From JAUVXY01 sp964392345 (GTDB lineage: Bacteria > Actinomycetota > Humimicrobiia > Humimicrobiales > Humimicrobiaceae), in contig CAYMPQ010000006.1 in NCBI GenBank assembly GCA_964392345.1, positions 1 through 39,904 of the forward strand: a stretch of 39,904 nt of DNA. The letters are read 5' to 3'. The position numbers and the translations under genes were made by a program. This document shows positions 34,676 through 39,904 of the stretch, piece after piece; the first letter of the stretch is position 1, and each line of letters opens with the position of its first letter. A model generated the notes under the pieces. The model saw only the letters and a program-made list of their open reading frames with translations. It did no database searches and had not been told where the DNA came from.

Positions 34676-35062
34676 ATGGAAGATGTTGAAAAGCTATATA
34701 CCATCAAAGAAGTTTCGGATCTTGTAGGAATAAGTGAAGTAGAAATAATAAGAATGGTCATGTTGAAGAAACTTCCAGCTATAAGAGTAGGGAAGGCTAT
34801 AAGAGTCAAAGAAGGAGATCTGGAAAACTTTTTAGATAGTTTTGTTGGGGGAGATGAAGTTCAAACAACCAGCAAAGAACCAGTTTTGTACACTGCAGAA
34901 CAGGTTGCAAAAATTTTAAAACTTTCAGTTGACAATATATGGAACTTACTAAAAACAGGAAGGCTTAAAGGATTTAAGATAAGAGAGGGAAGAAGTTCCT
35001 GGAGAATTCCTGCAAAAAGTCTGGAAGAATTTATAGAAGATAGAACCAAAACTTCAATTTAA
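34676..35062 (+). CDS. Protein with two excisionase-type HTH domains
   Basis: The 128-residue protein is two MerR-like HTH_17 (excisionase/SinR-type) units in tandem: LYTIKEVSDLVGISEVEIIRM with AIRVKEGDLENFLDS (about 7-56), and LYTAEQVAKILKLSVDNIWNL with GRSSWRIPAKSLEEFIED (about 71-122). Each has the winged-helix layout that binds DNA and ends in the xLExF motif. A single domain is more usual. No integrase or phage gene is near, so a regulatory or DNA-architectural role is more likely than recombination. It is coupled to the ParA-like gene (two bases apart) and could act on the inverted repeat upstream of that gene; this is inference. Confidence 0.85.
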   Translation: MEDVEKLYTIKEVSDLVGISEVEIIRMVMLKKLPAIRVGKAIRVKEGDLENFLDSFVGGDEVQTTSKEPVLYTAEQVAKILKLSVDNIWNLLKTGRLKGFKIREGRSSWRIPAKSLEEFIEDRTKTSI

Positions 35063-35084
35063 CAAATCTGTTGTTTTAATGCAT

Positions 35085-35389
35085 ATGGCAAAGGATAAGA
35101 ATAAATTTACATATTTGGAAAAGGTCGCAATAGGTATAATAGTTGTTTTAATTTTAATCATTGTTTTTTTAGTTTTTGATGAAAATATTAAAGAATATTT
35201 CGAAATCTTCAAGGAATGGTATGAAAANNNNNNNNNNNNNNNNNNNNNNNNNNNNNNNNNNNNNNNNNNNNNNNNNNNNNNNNNNNNNNNNNNNNNNNNN
35301 NNNNNNNNNNNNNNNNNNNNNNNNNNNTTTTTGATGAAAATATTAAAGAATATTTCGAAATCTTCAAGGAATGGTATGAAAAAGGGTAG
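35085..35389 (+). CDS. Small single-span membrane protein (interrupted by scaffold gap)
   Basis: Read up to the first N run, the frame encodes MAKDKNKFTYLEKVAIGIIV and onward: a basic start, one membrane span (about 13-32), and an acidic/aromatic tail. The 55 bases before the gap (35173-35227) recur exactly after it (35328-35382), so the gap is very probably an assembler artefact. Merging the copies gives a complete 49-residue protein ending WYEKG at the TAG at 35387-35389. I do not recognise a family. The FTYLE motif directly before the span recalls the prepilin FTLIE motif, but the preceding Gly is a Lys. An in-frame ATG at 35079 would add two residues. Confidence 0.6.
35173..35382. repeat. 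Exact 55-bp duplication flanking a 100-N gap (assembly artefact)
   Basis: Bases 35173-35227 and 35328-35382 are identical and abut the two sides of the N run at 35228-35327. A 55-bp identical overlap at contig ends is what an unmerged de Bruijn graph with k=55 leaves; the true sequence almost certainly has one copy and no gap. Confidence 0.85.
35228..35327. other. Scaffold gap, exactly 100 N
   Basis: A run of exactly 100 unknown bases, a conventional filler length, between identical 55-bp contig ends. It should not be read as real sequence length. Confidence 0.98.
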
Positions 35390-35441
35390 ATCTGTACACA
35401 GTAAGTTACAAACGATGACTTTTTAAAGGGAGGTGGATAAA

Positions 35442-35613
35442 GTGAAGAAATTAATGAGNNNNNNNNNNNNNNNNNNNNNNNNNNNNNNNNNNNNNNNNNN
35501 NNNNNNNNNNNNNNNNNNNNNNNNNNNNNNNNNNNNNNNNNNNNNNNNNNNNNNNNNNAGTACTTATGATACTGGGTTCTCTGGTAGGAATTTGTGGCTC
35601 AGTTAGATGGTAA
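35442..35613 (+). CDS. 23-residue micro-peptide, copy 1 (interrupted by scaffold gap)
   Basis: GTG at 35442 with GGGAGGTGG five bases upstream opens a frame that continues after the N run (35459-35558). With the gap closed it is 24 codons including TAA at 35611-35613 and encodes the same peptide as copy 2: MKKLMRVLMI, a hydrophobic middle, and an end CGSVRW. No family is recognised. Too short for ordinary gene finders. The unusually good ribosome binding site is the main coding evidence, together with the exact duplication. Confidence 0.5.
35459..35558. other. Scaffold gap, exactly 100 N, inside a repeat unit
   Basis: A second run of exactly 100 N. The bases on its two sides join seamlessly to the sequence of the intact repeat copy, so the real gap may be zero or may contain whole extra repeat units. 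Confidence 0.98.
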
Positions 35614-35669
35614 TGTTGAATTGAAGATGGAACAGATATGAAACTATTTATAAGAGGGAGGTGGATAAA

Positions 35670-35741
35670 GTGAAGAAATTAATGAGAGTACTTATGATAC
35701 TGGGTTCTCTGGTAGGAATTTGTGGCTCAGTTAGATGGTAA
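35670..35741 (+). CDS. 23-residue micro-peptide, copy 2 (intact)
   Basis: GTG at 35670 follows GGGAGGTGG (35656-35664) at five bases, one of the strongest ribosome binding sites in the window. The peptide has a basic start (MKKLMR), a hydrophobic stretch (VLMILGSLVGI), one Cys at 18, and the end GSVRW. It looks like a short exported or membrane-inserting peptide: the layout resembles small signalling peptides or a free signal sequence, though VGIC is not a canonical lipobox. Identical to copy 1 at DNA level. It precedes the HD-GYP gene. Function unknown. Confidence 0.55.
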   Translation: MKKLMRVLMILGSLVGICGSVRW

Positions 35742-35765
35742 AAGGTATAATTAATTGGCTTGATT

Positions 35766-35774
35766 TGCTATAAT
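35766..35774 (+). promoter_or_regulatory. Extended -10 promoter for the HD-GYP gene
   Basis: TGC-TATAAT (TG at 35766-35767, TATAAT at 35769-35774) matches an extended -10. Transcription would start near 35781, about 30 bases before the proposed ATT start codon. No good -35 is seen. Confidence 0.5.
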
Positions 35775-35809
35775 TCCTTATATTTAAGAATATTAGAAGG
35801 AGTTTTTTA

Positions 35810-37057
35810 ATTAATAGCAGTGTCCTTAAAGTAAAAACATACGCTTTTATTGTACTTACAATTGGGCTATCTTTTCTAATTTATATATTACTTAAATATG
35901 AGAATGTTTCAGTTTTAGGAGTGGTGCTGTTTGGCCTATTGGTTTTTGCAGCTGATAACCTTTCAGCGCCACTGCCAAAAGCAGGCAGCGTCTCGGTAAA
36001 TTTTGGACTTTTGCTGGCTAGTTTAATATTATACGGACCTTCTACTGCGATAATAGTAACAGCTGTAGTGATGCTCAATATTAGGGAATTTACTAAAAAA
36101 GTCCCCTACTATAAGCATATTTTTAATGCTGGCCAATATCTAATCTCCATGGGTGCTGCAGCTCTTGTATTTGAAAATCTGTATAATAGAGACATAGCTA
36201 ACTTCTTTTATCCTAAAAACATAGGGATTATTTTTTTATCTGTTATAATTTTTTTTATTTTAAATACCATACTTACAACTGGTGCTATTTCAATAAGCGA
36301 GAGAGCAAATTTTATTAATATCTGGGTTTTTAATTTTGCATGGCTGATACCATCTCAATTTTTTTTGGGTGCCATGGCAGCAGCAATCTCTTTTCTTTAC
36401 AGATTGTATGGTCCGTTTACACTGCTCTTTACATGTCTTCCTTTGGTTATAGCTCAATATACATATCTACTTAGAATAAAAGAAAGAAAAGCACTCCTTA
36501 GCAGCATTCTGCAAATAGTAAAAGTGGTAGAGGCAAAAGATGTGTATACTGCCGGCCATTCTGTAAGAGTAGCAGAATACAGCGAGGAAATTGCCAGAGA
36601 AATGGGATTAAATGAATACGACATAGAGATATTAACGAATTTAGCTAACCTGCACGACATAGGAAAAATACAGATCGATCTCTCACTGCTTAACAAACGG
36701 GGGAAATTAAGTGATTCTGATTGGAAGGAAATGAAGAGGCATCCAATAGTCGGGTATGATATTGTAAAGGAAATTACTTTTTTAAAAGACAAAGCTGATG
36801 CTGTGCTTTATCACCATGAAAGAATTGATGGCAGAGGATATCCATACGGAAAAAAAGGCGATGACATACCACTGTTTGCAAAAATATTATGTGTTGCAGA
36901 TTCTTATGATGCTATGACTACAGAGCGGCCATACAGGGAAGCCTTAAGCAGAGAGCAAGCAATCCTTGAATTAAAAAGAAATTCAGGAAAACAGTTTGAC
37001 CCTGTAGTCTGTAAAACAATGATTGAAATTTTAGAAAAAAAGTATCAGGAAAAATGA
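35810..37057 (+). CDS. Membrane HD-GYP domain protein (apparent ATT start)
   Basis: The C-terminal half is a complete HD-GYP phosphodiesterase domain: VEAKDVYTAGHSVRVAEYS, LANLHDIGKI (HD at about 282-283), RHPIVGYDIV, HHERIDGRGYPYG (from about 335) and FDPVV. Such enzymes hydrolyse cyclic di-GMP or related dinucleotides. The N-terminal half has about six membrane spans and no known sensor motif, so it resembles an uncharacterised membrane sensor. The first conventional start is GTG 35921, but the frame is open and hydrophobic 37 codons further up, to an ATT at 35810 with AAGGAG seven bases before it; that start restores the first span and gives 415 residues. It overlaps the next gene by ATGA. 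Confidence 0.85.
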   Translation: MNSSVLKVKTYAFIVLTIGLSFLIYILLKYENVSVLGVVLFGLLVFAADNLSAPLPKAGSVSVNFGLLLASLILYGPSTAIIVTAVVMLNIREFTKKVPYYKHIFNAGQYLISMGAAALVFENLYNRDIANFFYPKNIGIIFLSVIIFFILNTILTTGAISISERANFINIWVFNFAWLIPSQFFLGAMAAAISFLYRLYGPFTLLFTCLPLVIAQYTYLLRIKERKALLSSILQIVKVVEAKDVYTAGHSVRVAEYSEEIAREMGLNEYDIEILTNLANLHDIGKIQIDLSLLNKRGKLSDSDWKEMKRHPIVGYDIVKEITFLKDKADAVLYHHERIDGRGYPYGKKGDDIPLFAKILCVADSYDAMTTERPYREALSREQAILELKRNSGKQFDPVVCKTMIEILEKKYQEK

Positions 37058-37572
37058 TAAAAAAATTTTTTGTAATATTTACAATAAGCATTCTTTTTTT
37101 AGTTTTGGGCGCACTGATTGGTTCAGCTTTCTTCTATTTTTTTAAAGAAGAAAGTGTTTTTTTAATAAGTAAATTTAAATTGCTTCAAAGTTTTTTTGGC
37201 ATACGCGAATATAAAGAAGGTATGTCTGTAAGTTATATTTTTTTAGTAATATTCTTTGGAAATATTATTTCAACTGCTGGATATTTTGCGCTGGGTTATT
37301 TGAGAACTTTAATTCCGGTTAGCATATTATCCGGGTTTTTTATAGCAGTTTTTTTGCTGTCCGGGACAATAAGGCATTCAATGCCTTTGCCTGCTGGAGT
37401 TATCATACTTTCTTCAATGGAAATGACTTATAGGATGATGGCAGTATCAACAGGCGAATACATCCAAAAAAATAAATTTAAAAATATAGTTACACCAATA
37501 GTTTCTTTTAGCATAATTTTTTTGATATTTTTAGCAGCAGTATTCTATGAGCTGTTTTTAATCTATAAATAA
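37054..37572 (+). CDS. Integral membrane protein, possibly SpoIIM-like
   Basis: The 172-residue protein has four or five hydrophobic segments (about 5-28, 66-85, 89-108, 112-130, 150-170). FFGNIISTAGYFALGYL and the later LPAGVIILSSMEMTYRMMAVSTGEYI loosely recall the SpoIIM/DUF95 pattern (F-x-N-N ... glycine-rich ... PHGxxEL), but the key residues differ, so I leave the function open. Its start codon overlaps the stop of the HD-GYP gene, so the two are translated together and may act in one complex. Confidence 0.7.
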   Translation: MIKKFFVIFTISILFLVLGALIGSAFFYFFKEESVFLISKFKLLQSFFGIREYKEGMSVSYIFLVIFFGNIISTAGYFALGYLRTLIPVSILSGFFIAVFLLSGTIRHSMPLPAGVIILSSMEMTYRMMAVSTGEYIQKNKFKNIVTPIVSFSIIFLIFLAAVFYELFLIYK

Positions 37573-37594
37573 GAATAATTTCTGGAGGCCATTT

Positions 37595-38320
37595 TTATTT
37601 TTTTTTGGCTGTATATCTTTTCTTTACAAGCAAACAATTAAAAACTAATTTGATAAATTTTATGGTATCTTTTATTGGGTTAACATAACTTGTAAAATTT
37701 TTATGATAAATGGTGCTTATGGGAATGTTTATTATTTTATAACCTGACCAGCTTGCTTTTACTAAGAGCTCGGGCTCTGCATCAAAATTTTTTGTTTTAA
37801 CCTCAATGTTTTTAAGTACTTTTGAATTTATATACCTAAATCCTGATTGAACATCTTCTATCTTGTTGCCGGCAATTAGTGAAACAATCCATGATGTAAA
37901 ATAATTTGTGGCTAACCTTATAAAAGGCATACCTTTTATGTTTTTAAACCTGCTGCCAACTATTATGTCAGGATTATTTTTTTCTAAAGTTTGAAGAAAA
38001 TTGGAAATTTCACTTACTTTATGCTGGCCATCAGCGTCAATGGTAATAACACCTTCATAGTTGTTGTCAACTGCATAATCAAAGCCAGTTTCCAGTGACT
38101 GCCCCTTCCCGCGATTAAAGGAGTGCTCAAGGAGTGTTATGCTGGATTTTTCAGGGTTTGGAATGGACCTTATCATCTCTGATGTGTTGTCAATAGAGCC
38201 GTCATTTACTACAATTATATCTAATTTGTACTTTGAGCAATTATTCACAACATCTTTTATATATTTTCCTTCGTTGTATGCTGGAATTAAAATTGCAATT
38301 TTTCTATTTAAGTTATCCAT
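37595..38320 (-). CDS. Family 2 glycosyltransferase (dolichyl-phosphate mannosyltransferase-like)
   Basis: The 241-residue GT-A protein has IAILIPAYNEGKYIKDVV, IIVVNDGSIDNTSEMI, the metal-binding ITIDADGQHKVSEI, and VGSRFKNIKG; EDVQSGFRYINSKVL and FDAEPELLVKA are typical of the DPM1/polyprenyl-phosphate sugar transferase branch. No membrane span follows the catalytic domain. It probably transfers a sugar from a nucleotide donor to a polyprenyl phosphate. The ATG at 38320 is used; a TTG at 38332 is in frame. It is convergent with the membrane protein gene. Confidence 0.9.
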   Translation of the reverse strand: MDNLNRKIAILIPAYNEGKYIKDVVNNCSKYKLDIIVVNDGSIDNTSEMIRSIPNPEKSSITLLEHSFNRGKGQSLETGFDYAVDNNYEGVITIDADGQHKVSEISNFLQTLEKNNPDIIVGSRFKNIKGMPFIRLATNYFTSWIVSLIAGNKIEDVQSGFRYINSKVLKNIEVKTKNFDAEPELLVKASWSGYKIINIPISTIYHKNFTSYVNPIKDTIKFIKLVFNCLLVKKRYTAKKK

Positions 38321-38400
38321 AGTTTTAAACAAGCTAATGCTCTTTTTATTTTATTGTACATAACAGGACAGGACTGCTTGCTTTTTTGGCATAATTAATT

Positions 38401-38994
38401 TTAACAAGAGTTGTAAATTTTTGATTCAGTAATTAAAATGTCAATTTTTTTATCGTTCTTAGCAACAGGTATATTTGGCATTACCTGAATGTCAAAGCAA
38501 AGAGCTACCTTTTTTGCTCTCTTTGGCAAATAAGGAAAGAGCCTGTCAAAAAAACCGCCTCCATAGCCCAGGCGGTTAAAATTTTTATCAAAACCAATAC
38601 CCGGTGTGACCGCTAAATCTATATCTGCAGCTTTGGTGCGTTTGCAGAGAAGCGGATCCGGTTCCATTATACCGTAAGCCCCTTTTCCTAGCTTATCTTT
38701 GAGATTATTTACAAAGTAAAGATTTAATTTATTTTTATCTACCCTTGGCAAGATAATTTTTTTACCTTTGTTTAGCGCATCTTCTATGATTATTTTTGTA
38801 TTTATCTCGCTTCTGAAAGGATAACAAATTAGTATGTTTCTTGCTTTTATGTAATCCTTGGTGCTGAAGAATTTTTCTGCTGCAGCCCTGCTTTTTATTT
38901 CTCTTTCTTTTATGGAAAGAGCATCTCTTTTATCTTGAATATATTTTCTTAGTTTCTTTTTCTCAAGAATTATTTCTTTGTCGTTATTCCTCAT
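38401..38994 (-). CDS. ygfA: 5-formyltetrahydrofolate cyclo-ligase
   Basis: The 197-residue protein starts with KKKLRKYIQDKRDALS, continues with ILICYPFRSEINTKIII and carries the ATP-binding TPGIGFDKNFNRLGYGGGFFDRLF near residue 140-163; VALCFDIQVMPNIPV follows. It converts 5-formyl-THF to 5,10-methenyl-THF with ATP. The ATG at 38994 is used; a TTG at 39009 would add five residues. It overlaps the end of the DegV gene by 11 bases, so the two are coupled. Confidence 0.93.
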   Translation of the reverse strand: MRNNDKEIILEKKKLRKYIQDKRDALSIKEREIKSRAAAEKFFSTKDYIKARNILICYPFRSEINTKIIIEDALNKGKKIILPRVDKNKLNLYFVNNLKDKLGKGAYGIMEPDPLLCKRTKAADIDLAVTPGIGFDKNFNRLGYGGGFFDRLFPYLPKRAKKVALCFDIQVMPNIPVAKNDKKIDILITESKIYNSC

Positions 38995-39829
38995 AAAAAG
39001 TAATTCCAATACCCCCGGGCCCTAAATGTGTTCCAACTACACAACCTATGGCTACGCGTATTAGCTGTTTGGGCTTAAATGTATCCTTTATTCTTTCAGC
39101 CATTTCATCGCCTTCTTCCTTTACATCGGAATCCCCGACCGATACTATCAAATTCTCACCATTTTTTACCATATGCTTCATGGAATCGATAAGTTCATTT
39201 TTAGCCTGGTTCCATCTTCTTGTAGTTTTGTATTGCGATACTTCACCAAGTTTTATGGTAAGTACTGGTTTTATATCAAGCAAGGAAGCAATAAGTCCCT
39301 TTGCCCTTCCTATCCTGCCGCCCTTTTTTAAATATTTTAATGTGCTTGGGATAAACAAAACTGTGACTTTTTCTTTTAAGTCATATACAGCTTTTACTAT
39401 TTCATCTTTGGATTTCCCTTCCTGAGCCATCTTTGCTGCTTTGATTACCAAAAAGCCTAATGGCATGTGAGTACCCTCAGAATTAATTATTTCTATATCT
39501 TTTCCGGGCAATTCTTTTTTTGCCAATTCAGTTGAATCTAAAGTGCCTGACATTTTCTTTGAAATATGAATTGAGATTATGCTGTCATGATCTTTAAGAA
39601 GATTTCTGTATGTATTTACAAAATCTCCGGGTGATGGCTGGGCAGTTGTGGGCAATGTTTCTGCTGCTCTTAATTTTTTGTAGAACTCCTCAATTGTTAT
39701 GTCCACACCGTCATCAAGATAACTTCTATCCTTAAATATTGTTGTTAGCGGCACAACGGTTATCTTATGTTTTTCGCACAAGTCCCTGGGTATGTCTGAA
39801 GTACTATCTGTGACTATAGCTATGCTCAT
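38984..39829 (-). CDS. DegV family fatty-acid-binding protein
   Basis: The 281-residue protein has the DegV landmarks: IAIVTDSTSDIPRDL at the start, PTTAQPSPGDFVNTYRNLL, IHISKKMSGTLDS, KYLKKGGRIGRAKGLIASLLDIKPVL, and a closing GCVVGTHLGPGGIGI. DegV proteins bind a fatty acid in a cleft and act as FakB in fatty acid kinase systems where FakA is present; no fakA is seen here. AGGAGG seven bases before the ATG (39829) fixes the start. Confidence 0.95.
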   Translation of the reverse strand: MSIAIVTDSTSDIPRDLCEKHKITVVPLTTIFKDRSYLDDGVDITIEEFYKKLRAAETLPTTAQPSPGDFVNTYRNLLKDHDSIISIHISKKMSGTLDSTELAKKELPGKDIEIINSEGTHMPLGFLVIKAAKMAQEGKSKDEIVKAVYDLKEKVTVLFIPSTLKYLKKGGRIGRAKGLIASLLDIKPVLTIKLGEVSQYKTTRRWNQAKNELIDSMKHMVKNGENLIVSVGDSDVKEEGDEMAERIKDTFKPKQLIRVAIGCVVGTHLGPGGIGITFYEE

Positions 39830-39873
39830 AACTCCTCCTATTTTAATAAAGTTGTGGCCTTCACGAAACTCTG

Positions 39874-39896
39874 AAACCCTTTACTGGTGCGGGTTT
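39874..39896. repeat. Inverted repeat at the window edge
   Basis: AAACCC (39874-39879) and GGGTTT (39891-39896) are perfect arms around an 11-base loop, with partly matching CTCTG and GAGG flanks. The segment is more GC-rich than the genome. It may be a regulatory hairpin or the end of an insertion sequence lying beyond the window; no transposase is visible. Confidence 0.3.
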
Positions 39897-39904
39897 GAGG
39901 CACT

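Larger units (their letters stand above)
35427..35741 (+). repeat. 87-bp direct repeat carrying a micro-gene (two copies seen, gap in first)
   Basis: Copy 1 is 35427-35458 plus 35559-35613; copy 2 is 35655-35741, intact. When the N run is removed, copy 1 joins to a sequence identical to copy 2 over 87 bp, including the ribosome binding site. A 41-bp unique spacer (35614-35654) separates them, for a period of 128 bp. Because the gap lies inside a repeat unit, more copies may be missing from the assembly. Confidence 0.85.

Noticed and set aside
34676..35062. Excisionase gene as evidence of a prophage or integrative element
   Set aside because: No integrase, phage gene, tRNA or attachment repeat is nearby, and two HTH units suggest a regulator.
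35173..35382. The 55-bp repeat as a biological direct repeat or attachment site
   Set aside because: Both copies abut a 100-N filler and equal a common k-mer length, so an unmerged contig overlap explains them.
35079..35426. A 115-residue reading frame running through the first N gap
   Set aside because: It exists only because the 100 Ns put the duplicated 55-bp contig end in another frame; merging the overlap gives a 49-residue protein instead.
35427..35741. CRISPR array from repeated units with a spacer
   Set aside because: Only two units of 87 bp with a 41-bp spacer are seen; the unit has a coding frame with a ribosome binding site and no cas genes are present.
35442..35741. Micro-peptide as a Trp attenuator leader
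   Set aside because: It has a single Trp at the last position, no following terminator/antiterminator pair, and no amino-acid biosynthesis gene downstream.
37054..37572. Firm assignment as SpoIIM
   Set aside because: Only loose similarity of glycine-rich and charged segments; the conserved N-N and HG-x-E-L residues are not matched.
39850..39904. tRNA gene at the right edge
   Set aside because: The hairpin arms do not continue into a cloverleaf, and no T-loop or acceptor pattern is found on either strand.

Overview
The window is AT-rich (roughly one third G+C by eye), densely coded, almost all on the + strand, and looks like a bacterial chromosome rather than a plasmid or phage. The cell-division set (FtsZ with FtsA, SepF and DivIVA, plus a YlmG/YggT protein) and a DNPR-type MurE point to a monoderm, Gram-positive-type bacterium whose peptidoglycan contains meso-diaminopimelate. 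Low G+C, frequent TTG/GTG starts, cyclic 2,3-diphosphoglycerate genes and a corrinoid-type methyltransferase would suit a poorly cultivated anaerobic lineage (a deep low-GC actinobacterial or clostridial-like group). The exact phylum cannot be fixed from sequence reading alone.

Layout. 1-378 (-): 5' part of queH, cut by the window edge. 472-3817: hisD, hisC and a methyltetrahydrofolate methyltransferase. 3893-4990: a solitary MalK/UgpC-type sugar-transporter ATPase, followed by a clear terminator. 5219-8335: a metallophosphoesterase, cyclic 2,3-diphosphoglycerate synthetase and 2-phosphoglycerate kinase, a complete two-enzyme route from 2-phosphoglycerate to cyclic 2,3-DPG. 8422-12101: small envelope proteins, an FmdB-type zinc ribbon and xseAB. 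12321-33317: one very long division and cell-wall (dcw) cluster with a strong promoter and a triple MraZ operator: mraZ-rsmH-ftsL-ftsI-murE-murF-mraY-murD-ftsW-murG-murC-murB-ddl-ftsQ-ftsA-ftsZ-sepF-proC-yggT-divIVA-yggU. Genes overlap or lie a few bases apart, as expected for co-transcription and translational coupling.

33.3-37.6 kb is the least ordinary part. After a promoter overlapped by an inverted repeat come a TadZ/CpaE-like ParA-family ATPase, a protein with two excisionase-type HTH domains, a 49-residue single-span membrane protein, at least two identical copies of a 23-codon micro-gene, a membrane HD-GYP protein and a second membrane protein. Two 100-N scaffold gaps fall here. The first is flanked by an exact 55-bp duplication and is almost certainly zero-length in reality. 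The second sits inside the first micro-gene copy and could hide further copies. The remainder (37.6-39.9 kb, - strand) holds a glycosyltransferase, 5-formyltetrahydrofolate cyclo-ligase and a DegV protein.

Two genes (yggT and the HD-GYP gene) have no ATG/GTG/TTG where family alignment or membrane topology and a good Shine-Dalgarno place the start. They appear to begin at ATA and ATT.
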